Notes: generated by a model from the sequence alone, not told the origin. Positions 44,710 through 59,574 are shown, counted from the stretch's first letter. The stretch: 64,000 nt of DNA from Babylonia areolata (GCF_041734735.1 NC_134884.1:30228458-30292457), one strand, 5' to 3'. A program made the numbers and translations.

Positions 44710-47700
44710 TACAATGATAAATTCAGATTTGTACTTAGTTCAATATGCCTATTGTGTTGAAAGTGAAATTTTTAGTTTTGTCCACTGTTGATTTTTAGCA
44801 AAAGAGAATATTTTTAAAGGATTCTTTCACAGTTACACTTACAGATACTTTGGCCATGCATTGTTGATTAACAGCATGTGCACATATGATCTACATATTG
44901 TTGCTGCAGAGGGGTAATGCAAGGCAAGATGAAAATCTTGGCTCAGTGGCAGTCTTCCTTTGACTTTGGATAAGCTTGGGTTCATTTGACACTGCATAGG
45001 CTCTCATTTCGGGCTGTGCTTGTGGAAAAAGTTACTGTACTGTCATGTTTTGGCAGAAAAATTGACAATTATTGAATTAATTGTCACTGTTACTGTTAGT
45101 CAATTTTAGATTGTCAGGTGTTCAACAAGTTAACTGCTTAAAAATAACCTGAAAATTATGGTATAGTAATATTTTTTCCCTGAATCAGTTAATGTTGGGG
45201 AATGATTTTGTTTTTGCATGTTTCCCTATTGATTGAACTTGACAGTAGTTGCAAAAACCAGTGAACTTGTTCATGTGCAGCAGCAGTCACTGTGAGATCA
45301 TGTGATTAAAATGGATTATAACCTTGTACTGGTTGTTGCAGCAGTCTTAACTTCATCCCATAGTATAATCTCTGATACAGAGATAAACGCTTATAATTAT
45401 ACTGTAGTGAAGAGTTAACACACGAACTGGTATTCTCTATGAAATCACATACACTGACAAATAGATACATAATACATATCAAGTGCTTATTAATTACAAA
45501 AATGTGAAAAGTAACACACATTTTCTTGGAATGCACTGAGGCGTATTTCTTTCACCCCATTTAGGCATGGTTCTTGTGAGACATGCTAGAAGGTGTGTTT
45601 CTTTACCACAGCAAGAGTGGTGATGTTCTTACAAGTCAACTTAAGGTACCATCCAGAGCATCTTTGTGGTGAGATATTAAAATAAGGTACTATTCAGAGC
45701 ATCTTTGTGGTGAACTATTAAAATAAGGTACTATTCATGTCTGTACTTTAATGGGATTGTTGCCATCTCACTTTTATGTTTTATGTTATTGGTTTCTTTA
45801 AAGCATCTCATTTCAGATGTTTGCAGTTTTAATTAGTAATCAAACCAGGAAGCGATGATTTTATGACAGGAATTGGATTTGAACTCTAACAAATAAGATA
45901 TGACTGTGAAGTACGTTAATGTTAAGATATGATAATGATGAAATGCTGATTGATGTGAATTGTTCACTGGTTTTATTGACTCGAAACTCTCACATTTATA
46001 TTTCATATGCAGTTACGTATCCAAATAAGGGTGGTTGTTGGGTTTTTTCCTTCATTTTCTGAATGCCAGCCCCTCAGTTTTGCTTCAGTTTCTCAATCTT
46101 TTAAAGTGGGGGTGGGGGGAAGGGAGCCATCTGTTGTGTTGAGGAATGAAGATATTAAACTTTTAAAGTAAAAGGCAAATGAACTACCCAGTGACCAACT
46201 CACTCCTGTTTTGCCAGTGTGTGTGCACCTGCACTCAAAAAGTAATTTAACCAGCTTGCTGGAGCACTTACACTGGCTGAATTCAATGATATTTAACTAA
46301 GTGCTGGACAGGAGTCTTGAAATTCAAAGGGAACTAACCTCAACAGTAATTTGCCACTGTAGATTCACCTCCCTTCTACTCAGCTGGTTTTGAGTGCAGT
46401 GACAAATTATTTACTGTCTTATCTGTTGATGAAATCCATGTTCTGGTCTTAAAGTTGCACAGAAATGCCAGCTTCATTCATTGTAGGATTTTTACAGCTA
46501 TAGTTGAAAAATTATTTGCTGCGAACAGCTTAAAACTTTCTTCACATTGAATGGGTTCTTTTTCTGCTTACTGGTGGCAGCAGGTAATGGTAAGCAGTTT
46601 GGTGTTCCTTGTTCAAGTTGTTACATTGTGTTAAAAGCAAGGCTTAAGCTTTTTGAAAATGATTCAAAATGTATATGATTATTTGTGAGTGTTTTTTTCC
46701 CCTTTTTTTTTATTCTTATTTTTAAAAAAAAATTAAATTGTACAAAATAGCTACAAATGAAAGAAGCAAATTGAGTACACTTTGAATGCCCTTTACCAGT
46801 TTCCTTAAAGCAAAATCAGTCTTTGGGGCTGGCATTACAGTAGTACTAGCAGTTCAGAATGTTGTAGAGTTCCGTCTTTGCAAGCAATACTAAGTACTGC
46901 ATGTCATTTTATAATGTGCATGCTTTTTGAGTTGATGGCATGGGTTAGTAGTTTTAACCACTTTAGTTTTTTATGTTTTGCTTCAGTTTGGTTGTGGAAT
47001 CAGTATCTTTACTTTGTCATTTTGTTTACTTTTACCTTTTCTTTTATAACCATATTATCAGGCTGGAACTTTATCGTGCAAGGCACTTCGTTTTAAGGAC
47101 AAAGGCATTGTAAGATGCTCTGATTTGTGAATGACATTTCACTTTTCAGATATGTCCATCAGCTCAGATGAAAAGTAGTTGCTATGAATTTTGAAAACAA
47201 AAATTCACATGCTGTATTTGAACACACACAAAAAAAAGGGGGGGGGGGGGGGGGAGAAAAAAGAAAGCACAGTGTTCATTGTAAACTACATCTTCAAAAT
47301 ATACAGTGAATTTATTCCATTACAATTCACAGCCAGAAAATAAGTAATTTCTGTTATCACACAGAAATTCCATTGATCTTCATGCTCAAATTTTATAATG
47401 TTTGAACTGGAGAGTGATTTTGCATGTAAGCTTTACCACCTCAGACCGTTGAACTAAAGGTTCATTTGCTTTTACAAACATGAAATTCATTAATTGGATA
47501 AATGACTGGCTCTAAAGACTTCCGTTGACTGCTGGATTCCTTTGCTTATTAATGCCATTGTCTTGAATTAAAATCTCACGTCATACATGAATACTTTTGG
47601 ACTTGGCATTATGATTCGCAGATTCACATTTGTCAGAAACTTGTGTTTTGTTAGTAGATTTTAAAAGTGACATTTAATCAGTAAGTTGCAGATATCGGAT

Positions 47701-50700
47701 GTTTCTTCTTCTTCCACTTCGTTCGTGGGCTGCAACTCCCACATTCACTTGTATGTACTCAAGTAGGCTTTTACGTGTATGACCGTATTTACCCCGTCAA
47801 TCCGATCTCGGGATGTATTGGGTATATTTGATATTGACAATACAAGTAATCAAATCTGGATCAACTCAACTTTTTCAAGCTTTGAATCTAAGTTGATATA
47901 TACTATAGTATTTTTGTAATATACCTGCTGTGGTCTGTGCATGCAGGATGATTGTTTTCAGACATAAGTTACAGGTGGATGCTACAGCTGATTTTGTCAC
48001 ACAAAAGTGCTTTGAATATCAACTTGGAAAAAAAAATCTGTTCAGACTATTAAAAAAAATGGGGGGTGGGGGTGGGTGGGTATTGCCTTTCACTCATTTC
48101 AGCCTGAAAATTATGGTAATCCTGTTGTTTGTATGGAATTTGGTGTTCACTCTCTCTGTCCCCTGTGGGAGATGAAAAAGATTTTGAAATTTTAAGATAA
48201 GGATAAACAGATTGATTGGTGTATCACAAATGATAGTGAGTGAGATCATTCTGTTTGACATTGTTACAGGACTACAGAGACAATCAGACAGAGTACTTTG
48301 CCTCAATGGTAACAGTACCTTTTTTTTTTTTTTTTAATCTCAGACATGCCTCCCATTACTGACTGCCAGTATTTTTGCTAGAAAAATCAGTAAGATTGAC
48401 TTGGTGGGGGGGGGCAAAGAAATTCAGTGTTTCCTTTAACACAAGAAACCGCTTCCTGGCTGTACGCACAAAAACCTGAAAAGGATCCCCAGATTTCAGT
48501 ACTGTATGTCCAAAAGATGCACATGATTTTCCTGACAATAAGCTTTAATGTTTTTAGTCAATCTTCTAGGCTGTTGACTAGGCAGTAATGCTATAACTGC
48601 AGAACAGACAATATCATATGTTTGGAGTTGTGTCCTTGGTTTCTTGCGCATCTGTCGGATAATTTACTAACTTTATGTGCATTTTAAGTGGGGAAACCTG
48701 CATAGAAATATCTTACAGGCCCCCTAACATGAACATCTACAGCAGCAAATGTTCTTGAAGAACCAAGAAACATAGATAGGGAGCATTCTCAGGCAGCAGT
48801 TGAAGCAAGCATCAATCAAAACCAGACACTGCAGGTGCAGCTGCATTAGTCATGAAGAGGTTGACTGACTCGCAAGGCTTTAGCACCACCAAAAAGAAGT
48901 CAAAGAAAACAAAACTATAGTATATGATTGGTGCAAGTGTATGGTCATTGAATTGATCATTTTTAATTTAGATTTTAACATGGGTACACTTAAAAATTTG
49001 GAATGGACCCACCAAAATTTACACAGAGGGTCCCTGAGACATTTTACATTTTATCTCTGTAGGAAACACTGAAATTTGATTTGCCCAACACTATTTATTC
49101 TAATACTTATCCCATTGAATAAAGTGGTTTACCAGTAAAGTTCAGTAATAATAGTGCTTTAATACATTTCTCTTCTTATATTCCAGCAATTTTAGTTATT
49201 CCAGATTTTAATGATTTCAGTTGGTTGCCGAAAACAGAAAATTGGGGTAGGCATGTCTGACATGGTGTTGTGATGGTGTTGTGATGTTGTGGCATGATGA
49301 TGATACATTTTCAGTATTGCAAACATCCATTTTAGCTGTAACTTAGTGTAAGTAGTCCTGTACACATTTTACAACTAATGTACTAACTTGACCATGAAAA
49401 CCGTGAATATGTGATTAAGCTGATATTGATATTTCTAATAATTGTAATTCTCCTTTTTATTTCTTTTTTTTTTTTTGGTTTGTTTAAACAAATTTCCCTT
49501 TAAAAAAAAAAGAAGTCAAAATAATTTTTTGGTTGTATTTATTAAACAAAACAACTAATTGTAATTGACATTTTTAAACTAGCATAATTTCTGCTGTGAA
49601 GACAAATAACTAAAGTAAGGCTGATAGGAAACAATGGTTGTTTGGAAGCAGTCGTCAACCCAGGGCAGCCCCCACACAGTGTCAGGGTTGGGATCAGGAC
49701 AGGAGGCTTACCAGTATGGCAGCATGGGATACGGGACAGGAAGCAGTGTTGGTGCCCAGAGTTCACAGCCTTATGGCGCCTCAGGGGTTTCGCAGCAAGG
49801 TGAGCCAGGTTTTTTGCAGTTCTAACAATGATTCAGACTTTTTGTTGTTGTTGTTCACCCAGTGGTCCATCTGTTATTTAAAAAAAAAAAAAAGAAGAAA
49901 AAAAAATTGGTTGGCATGGTTGCCTGTCTGTCTCACTTCTCTACCTTGCACCTCTCTCTTACAAATACTACCTATCTCTGCCTCTCATTGGTATATTGTG
50001 AATTTCATAGGTATGCCAAGTCATCTAAACTTAAAATTAGCTTCAGAACAAATACTTCACTCAGTTCACTGTGACTCACTGGTGCAGACTCTGGTAGGGG
50101 TCTGGATTCCTGTCCTGTCCAAACCACTAGTCTGCTATGTGGTAAAATGAAAAGTAGCTGTGGCTAATAGCCTCCCTTGGTAAGTTACCTCCCTTGAATT
50201 AATGGACATGGCTTTCTCTTCCAGCAGCCATCTTGGTCTTCCTGACCTGCCCTCTCCTCATGGAAAGCCCGGGGCTCATAACAGTCCATGGTCCTCCATG
50301 TTCCCCTGTTCATGCACAAAAACACTCCACTTGATCAGGGTTGAGGCCGCTGGAATAATCCGGGCCACATTCATAAACTAATACCTGAGGAGCATCTCAA
50401 GCCTGCGGAACGCTGGCCCAAGGGCCGCTGACCTAGCAGTCATTTTCTTGAAGACCATTACCTGTCATGCGATTCTGTACCAGTGGGTCATGGTAAAGTT
50501 TGACAAAAGGACATTTTATTCTTGCCCAAGATGATGAGGATAGGCATCTCTGCCCTGTTCGGTGTCTCAAATATTATTGGGATAGGTCTCGCCATAGGCG
50601 TTCTTCTCAGAGGCGTCTGCTCATCTCCCTCAATGAGAATTACAAGAAAGACATCGCTGCAGGCACCATTTCCCGCTGGGTTTCCCAAGTCATTCGTAGA

Positions 50701-53700
50701 GCCTACTCTTTTGCACACAGGGATATCAGCTGTCTTCATCCCAGAGCACACGAAGTGCGGGCCATCGCTACTTCGGCTGCTTTCCAGCACTCAGTGCCAC
50801 CGCAGCATGTCTTGGAGGCAGCCTTCTGGCAGTCTGAGAATCCCTTCATCAACTTCTACCTCAGGAATTTCCGTATGACCAGGGCTGACGGTTCCAAGGG
50901 GATTTCCTTTGTCGCGGCTAACACTGCCGTCTCAGTTACAAGGGCTCCCCATACGAACCAGTAGGCGTTGCCCTCCTCCATTTGCTTTAAATTCTGCATC
51001 AGTTTGACGTGGTACAGTATATGACACCAAAAGGAGGAGTTTGTATTATACTCCATGTTTGGTGTTACATATACTTACCATGTCAAACTCGAATGCCCGC
51101 CCGTCCGTCCCCGCGTCTCCGCCGTGGTTCTCATGGGGCATTTTCTTCGATGGCCACGGAATGATTCAGCGCTTATAGCTTTTAGAGGCGTTTTTAGAGG
51201 CGTTTTCACTGTTAGCTGCGCGAAATTTGGCCAAGCAGAGCAAACCAATAGGCCTAGTTTGCATCAGTTTGACATGGTAAGTATATGTAACACCAAACAT
51301 GGGGTATAATACAAACTCCTCCTTTTTCCCCCAAAATTACATTTAATCTGACTTTCTGACTCTGTATACTCTCCTAACTTCCCAACTTCTTCTCATTGTC
51401 CAATGCTACAATGCCATCTTTTTACACTGTCACCAAAGAGGATGCTGTTTCTGTTGACACAATGGAGGTGGTAAGCTGTAGCTACTTTTTGATTTCTCCG
51501 CATAGCAGATAAGTAGTTTGGACAGGACATGAATCCAGACCCATGTCGCACGCTGCTCCAGTAGGTCACAGTGTGTTAGATTAAACATAATTCTAGGGGG
51601 AAATAATTCCTTTATTTGAAATTCATGCTGCATTCTTTACAGCATTCTTTAATTGTAATTAGGATGTTATTGGTATGATCCTAATGTGCTTGGCTCACTG
51701 TAGATCTTGATATAATGTTATGGTCTTTGCAGACATTCTCACCAAAATGACCAAACTGGGACTGGGAGTATAATGCGAACTCGCTATCTTGATGCTTGAC
51801 AGCACAGGCTACAACTTTACAACAGATACACAAGTCATACAGTTTACAATTAAATAATTGGAATTTTCATATTTAACAGACCAAACCACATACTGAGTAC
51901 TTTCAATGAAATTGAAAATATATATTCTGGCCGGCATGACATTCATTGATGTTCATTTTTTACTTTTTGATTTTAGTTGTTTGTTTATTCCTCATATCTT
52001 ACATTATGCATATCTTTTGTTCATATTATTGTTAGATTCTTATATCTTTCATAATACATATTTTTTTCCACATAAGTGACATAAATATGGTGTGAGATCT
52101 ATTGACAAAGGGATTTAAACATTATGCCCTTATAAGGTCCTCATGGACATCCTCCTGGCTACCATGCTCAACAACGCAGAGAGTCTCCTCTGAATTCTGG
52201 AAGTGGTGAGTTTGTTTTCTCAAATTTTTTAAAATTTACTTCTATATATATATATATATTTTTTTTTTTTCTTCTTTTTCGACTCACCTGTGTAAACAAA
52301 GTGAGTCTTTGTTATAACCCGGTGTTTGGTTGTCTGTGTGTGTGTGTCTGTGGTAAACCTTAACATTGCGATTTTCTCAGGAAATACTTTGTTTGCCAAT
52401 ACCAAATTTGGTTTAAATATAGTAGGAAAAAAAATCCTCACAGTCATTCCAATAATAGGTTGTATGTCTCCCGATTTTAGCAGTATTTCCAAATCATTAA
52501 CGGTTTATTTCGTTGATGCTGGTTCTTGATTCCGAAAACGCTGTTAACCCTTTGCAGCTGTCTGAACGTCTTGTAATCAGACACCATGACCGCATATTTC
52601 TTGTTCGCAATGAAAAGCAAAGAAATACAAATTCTGGACAGAACACATATAGTGACACTAAGTACATGATTGAGGTGTTTACTGCATATGAATATTCTAA
52701 AGTGGATGCTGAATTAACTAGAATGAACAGAAAAGAAAATCTGAATCGACCGTTTCACTGCCTCGTCTACATGGCACTGGTCATTGCAGATCTTCCGCTG
52801 AATTAAGAGAATTTCTTAAATAATCATCGACGTGTTTACTGCATATGAATGTTTTAAAGTGGATACTGAATTAACTAGAATGAATAAAAAAGAGAAATTG
52901 GGTGGACAGTGTCATACTTTCGATGTCGAACACGGATTTCTGCAAATCTATAAATATTGGACACACATTGCAGTGTGTTTCAGGCAATGGGAACGTCTCC
53001 TTTACCTCGGACTTGAAAGAAATTCTTAAATGCCCAAGATATACCAAAAGAACATGATTTAAATAACATTTACACTTTGAATACTGTTCTTGATTTATTC
53101 TGCTGACTGTATATGCTTGAATGATAATTTCTGAACATCATCATTGAATGCCATGTTAGCACAGTGCACAAAACCACTCATTCTTGATCCAAACATCCTG
53201 AGTTTGAATCTGCATTGAAGCTCTTTTTCTTCTTTTATTTTTTTTCTCTTGAAACTGTATATGATTATGATTACAAAACACGCTTAAACAAACAAATTTT
53301 TGAGTTTTATGAGTTTTTTGTTTTTTCCCAAAGTTGTATATGATTATAATAACAAATACAGAACACACTTCAGCAAACTAATTTTTTATTTTTATAAGTT
53401 TTTTTTGTGTTTTTTTTTCTTTAAGTGTGTATCACAAGTGAGTCTTGAAGGCCTGGCCTTTCTTGTTTTTTCTTTTTTTCTGATATACGCATTCAGACCA
53501 TGCATACATCTTCATCTTTATCAAATGAATGTTACATACATGATGCATTATTCTTGAATATCTTGCTAAATTTTCCATTGACTGAGTTCATGTCATATAT
53601 GTATGTGACCATCTCCCGCGAAGTGATAGATAACAGATGCTGCATTCAGTTGCGCTACCAGGCAAAAACAGTACTGAGGGTCCATCTGGGGTAAATAAAA

Positions 53701-56700
53701 GTTTTTTACACCAGTGCATAGTTCAACCTCTAAATTACAACATATCGCGGGTTTTGCTGAATTCAAACTATAAATTAGAAATTTTAGTTCATTTCTACAC
53801 CTACGTTCCGATATTGCAGAGCAATTATCCCCCAAAACAGCATATTTTACAAAAATATCTATTCAGTATACATTAAACATAAAAGAAAAAGAAATACTAA
53901 AAATAAACATATTGGTAAATACACGAAAACATAATAAAATGGAAATGGAAGATGCTTAGAGGGCAAATCACTGAAATAAAGAATGAACAAAAATGGGCCA
54001 CTCAGCGAACCCCTGCACACCTACTCACACTGGCACACAATGGCATATTTAAAGTACAAAAAATAAAAGATAAATTAAAAGAATTCACAAATTTATTTCA
54101 ATTTTTAACAAAATCGTCATTTATCTGTGCATCATTAATTTTGATGAAAAAGAAATGAAAACAAAAGAAGCTTTGTTTCTTGATAGAGCAAGAGGAAAAA
54201 AACCTCTTACACCCAAAAAGAACCATTCAAAATTAAATTAATATTATCATCAATTGTTAATATTGCCCAAAGCATTCACAGATCCTAGTTTGATAACCTG
54301 CCTAACTTTCACAGGCATGCAGCTAAAACAAACCCGTTACTACGGGAAAATATCAAGAGTCAGTTGCAAAACTTTAAAGCTGTAATGGCTGCCGCACTAC
54401 TTTGAACTACTGTTTCAATAATTTCTACATTTTTTAACCAAGGAACTTACTTTATACACCATTGGGAAGGTCTTTTCATCTTTTTTCCAATGGTGTATAT
54501 TTCTTTATATCCTAAACAATCGACTTATCTATCATTTTGTAGAAGCAGGTCACATATGTCTTTATTCCATTGTGTCGGACAAGTTGAAAATATTTTCCTT
54601 CTTCTTTATCTGTTTGTATATCAAATTGCACATTGTTTATTTCTGGTAGTATGAGTGTGATTTGCCCAAATATGAACACACCATACCTTTTGGCTCTGAA
54701 ATCCTTGCATTAGCTCCCTGTTTAAATTAATCCAGGATTTGTTCAAACTCTTCAGTCAGTTTCTCAATTGTCCCTGGTGTTGGCTTTAAATAGCCCTTAT
54801 ATTTTTCGTCACAAGCCCTCTCCGAGTATGTTTTTCTCATAATCCTGTTTTCTGTGTGTCTGAACAAAACCCTTTGGTCAGCATACTCTTTCCTTTCCAA
54901 CTATCAGCAGTACCCTTCCATTTAACATAGACACTCCACTTCTATGTCATCTAAATCTGTAAAAACCCACCTTTTTTGATAATACTGATTTTGTTGTCTT
55001 TCATAGTACCGATCTTTTTCATTCATGCTATGATTGTGTGTTTGTGTGGGAGAAAGAAAGTATTTGCAAATGAGCAGGTTGAGTGGCATAGTTATGTCTG
55101 TTAGCACTGAGTGTAGAAATTTTATTTTATCATTTGCACATATTTTTGCCTGTACGTTCTCTTCAGCACAGTTTGAGAATCAAAAAGAAAGTGTTGTGAT
55201 GGTTGACAGACTCGCATGAAGCTGCAGTGCCTCTACCACGTCAAGAGAGCTCCTCACTGGAGCAGGGTACACAGATGAGCCCTGAGAAAGTGCAGGGTGG
55301 CAGGATGCAACAGGGAGCCTGGAGTCAGCACCGGGGCCAGCAGTCTGGGGACCAGCGTAGTGTGCACACTCAGCACCAAGGCTATGCCAACAGCCAACGC
55401 TCCAGTCAGTACCAGCAGCAGCAGCAGCAGCAGCAGCGGCCTTATTCAGGCAACCAGTTTCAGATGCATCGCGGAGGCAGGGGTGGAGCACGTGGTGAGT
55501 CTCCATTGAGTTTTCTTTTGAGTTGACGTTTTATTGTATTTCTTTGTCACATTTTTGATATTAGCGTTTTGTTGTGTTACTCTTTGTCACAACTGATTCA
55601 CTGTGTGGAATTTGGCTGCTCGTCTGAGTGAGAGTGCATCGCCACAATGCAGCACCCCCTCTTCTCTTTTTCTGTTTTTTTTTTTTTCTTTCTTTTTCTG
55701 CCTGCAAGTGTATTTGTTTTCAAATCAAGGTGGATTTTTCCTGTTTTGCCAGTGGCAACCATTTTATTGTGGTGGGTTCTTTTACGTGAGCTAAGTGCAT
55801 GCTACAGATTGGGCGTTGGTTTATCATCCTTGAATGACTTACTTGTAGTATTTGTTTGATAGTGTTCAGAATGTTTTTTTCTGTTCATGGTTTTTTGTGT
55901 ATGTGTGGGTTTTTTTGGGGGGTGGGGGTGGGGGGGTTTGTGGGGGGGGGGTTTGTTTTGTTTTTTTCATCTGGACATCCTTTTGTGAGATGGAGAAGGG
56001 TTCCTTAATGAAGAAATTTGCCTGAAACTATTAAGTATTATCTTATCAATCAGAATGCTTGCTTAGATAAATCCACTAGTTCATATAGATTTTGCATTGT
56101 CTGCAGTCATCACTTAGCTCCCACTGATTCAGTGTCTTTCTACAGGCATGTTCACCACACAGTTGAATTACTTTCACTGCTTCAGTGTGTTTTCTAGCAT
56201 CTCTTGTGAGAGAACTCTCATTTGTAACTCATTTGCCTTGTTGATTTCATGGTCTCGTTACTCCACCAGATCAGTGGGGCATTTGAAATGATTGGTATGC
56301 CACTGACATTTTGCACCAGATGTAGGGGTAAAAAGAAAGGAAAAGGGAAGATTTCTTCAGACTGTTGGGTACTTGAAAAGAAAGGAGTGGTCTTCTACAG
56401 AATCTGTTTTAAAAAATGTTCACAGACTGGCATCTCTAGCCATCTTAGATATCAGGAAGAAAGTGTGAAGTTTGTGTGAAAACCTGCTGCTTGTTGGTTT
56501 TTCTCCTGACAGTTCAATGACCATATAATATGTGTTTTCTTCCTGTTTTTTTCTTTGCAGTTTGTTAGACATGGTGCTTGTAAAGAACATGATTTGGACT
56601 TAAGAATTTGATTTTGTCGTTGCCTTTTGTAGCTGTTGTTACTAAACCACTGAACTTTTTAACAGTCCCTCAATAATAGGCTATGTTTATTTTCTGTGTA

Positions 56701-59276
56701 TGGAGGTTTCATACTTAACATTTAAGCATTTTATGCCTTTTTGTGCATACATAATGAAAGACTGATTCTTTGGGATTGTTATTTGGTTTATGCCACAATT
56801 TGATTTATCTTATAGGAAATGATAAAGAATATCCCTGAACGCAAATGAAATTATCTATTTGATTTGTTTATTTAATAATATGTTTTCTCAGTCTTTTATT
56901 AACATTTTTTTTTTCTTCTTTTGTGTTCTTATAGTTATGTCAGGAAGACATCCACCAAGGCAAGGATGGTTCACTAATCGTCATTATTTAGATGATTACA
57001 TGGACTTTCTAGGAGGTGGACATCCGATGCGTGGCATGCAAAGAGGGGGTCCACGGGGCGGGTATCCGCCTCGTCAGAACTCCAGGGGAAGAGGTTCGTG
57101 GCGCCAGAGTTCAGAGCCGCTCAAGTTCGATGGTGAATTTGACTTTGAGACTGCCAACGCCCAGTTTGACAAAGAGGAGATCGAGAAGGAGCTGAAACTG
57201 AAACTGACCATTGGTGGTGGGTTGAAACTGAATATGAAAACTATTTCACTGGTAGCATAGTTACAGCTGAGGTGTAGAGAATCAAATTGAAAAAGTCACC
57301 ATTGTAAGTGGACAGGGAATGGAGGGAGAGAATATTTGTGTGTTCAACAAGGCATAGTCAAAATTGTGGGGGGGATGACAGGGTTTCAAAGGATGGTGAA
57401 TAGAGGAAATACACATAAACCACACCGAGACAAGAGGACAAGTAAATCAGATGCAATACAAATTTTAGTCTGAGCATCAGTGAAAAATTGATATACTGTT
57501 ATTTCACTGATATACAGCAGTGGAATAATGCTTGCTTACAATCTCAGCTCGGAATGCTTGTTTTACGTATGTTTTGTGACATAAGACGAGTATCAGAGAA
57601 AATGGTATGCATGACCCATTAGAATGAGAAGCTGCTTTTATAGTTCAGTTAAGGTAATTGCGGTTTTCATTCCTGTGAGCAGGTATTTAAATGGATTTTT
57701 GAGGTTATTTTAAAAGGTACAAATCCGAAGGAGGCTACATCAGATAAGGAGAGTGAGGGTAAGGAGAGAGCATCTTCTGCCTCAGAAGAACCCCAAGAAT
57801 TGCAGGAAGGTATGGGCCTCAGATAACCTTGGAGCATATAGTGATTGGCTTTGCAGGTGAGGTGGGTAACAGCAAAGCTTCAAGAATTGATTTTAAAGTG
57901 TTAATCAGGTGGTAGTTTTCAGGCATGAGATTTTTCCGACTGTAGTCGGATTTCTGACAGAAAATTGGCTCCAGGGGCCATTTTTGAGATTTGCGTAAAT
58001 CCATTGAGAAAACCAGAGGGGTGGAGGGGGGGTGAGTTTTTTTTCCCGACCCACGAAGGTTGCACGAACGTTGTCCGACCGATCACCGAGACAGACCCAC
58101 AGCGTTTGCTAAAATACCCCATGTTTGGATAAGCAAACCAATTGAGAATAAGTGTTCCGTTGCTCCTCTGTCATCATTCAGCTTATCCATATTCGGTTGG
58201 GATTACAAAACTCGCTCGCGGGCTTCACGACTTGCAAATATACTTGATTTCGTCGATCATCTTCAGTCATTGACAAAATGAGAAAACTCACAAAGGATTT
58301 TTGCAGCAGAGATCGATAAAGGAGTGAATAATAAGTGGAACTGGGTCTGGCAAGATGAGATCATGAAAACAGAAGTGAAGAATAAAAAAAATAACTTTAC
58401 GGGTAGGCGACGCCATTCACAAAATTGACACCGCGGGCAAAGCCAAGTGCGATTGCGTCAGATTGTTTGGGTGCAACTCTTCAGTCTAGGCACGGAAATC
58501 TGTTTTCACATTTGCATTAGAAACGGAACGTCCGTTTTCTAGAAGAAAAAAGAAAGAAAGAAAAAGCCAATAGGCCGTTCTATGTCGTTTACCGATGATA
58601 TGTCATCAAGAATGAAAACGGAATGTTCTTTCGAAAGCATCATTTGTTGACCCCTTCAGAGGCGAGCCAGTGACTTGTCAGAGCACCAAAATTGAAGTCC
58701 AAAAGTTTCCTAACGCACTGTGAAAAGCACGCATGCGCGCACATGCACACACATGCAGTCAATCACACACACACACACACTGATGCACATGGACATGTGA
58801 GCGTGCGCACAATAACACACACACACAAACTTGAGCGCATGCACAGATACATCAGTGCGCGCGATCTCCATCCCTGTCAAGCCACAAGGGCTGTGGGTAC
58901 ATATGCTTGACCCTCTGTTCATTCAGCAAAAGCTGCCAACGTTTGCCACTGTATGCACAAGTAACATTCAGTGTTGTGATTGAAACAGAAACTTTGTAGC
59001 AGCTTATTGACGTCAGTGCCTTTTCTGATGCAGCCATGCTTCTGTATAGACAGTTCATGGCAAGTCAGTGTATTTAGATTTGAGACATAGCCGGCCAGAT
59101 TACCAAAGTTACACATGCACACACAGACACAGCTGAATTGAATACGCGTGCACTGTGAAAAGCACGCATGCACGCACATGCACACACATGCGGTCAATCA
59201 CACACGCACACACTGACGCACATGGACATGTGAGCGTACGCACAATAACAAACACACACACACACACACACACACA

Positions 59277-59307
<31 letters not shown>

Positions 59308-59539
59308 AAAAAAACCACATGAATGCATTCACATATACACATACTCTGTTTTTTATTTTATCTCTCTCCTTCATACTTGCACATGTGCACACATAATATT
59401 ATGAGCGCTCACACAATCACACAGAGCTTAATAATATGCACATGCGCGCACACACTCACACTCACACACACACACACACTCTCTCTTTCAAGCACACACA
59501 CACACACACTCTTTCAAGCACACACACAAACGGAGATTG

Positions 59540-59574
<35 letters not shown>

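Larger units (their letters stand above)
52281..53465 (-). repeat. End-palindrome repeat, copy 4, inverted orientation (LSM14 intron 4)
   Basis: Starts GACTCACCTGTGTAAACAAA then GTGAGTC and ends CACAAGTGAGTCTTGAAGGC then CTGGCCTTTCTTG, the reverse of copies 1-3. Its palindrome-side 270 bp match the family (CCAAATTTGGTTTAAATATAG, ACGGTTTATTTCGTTGATGC), but the middle is private and holds two internal tandem duplications, at 52674-52905 and 53258-53405. It begins only 76 bp after exon 4. Confidence 0.75.

Noticed and set aside
58060-58281. 73-codon frame in the CpG-richer stretch
   Set aside because: No similarity I can name and no exon junction that fits LSM14 phases, so it was not called as a gene.
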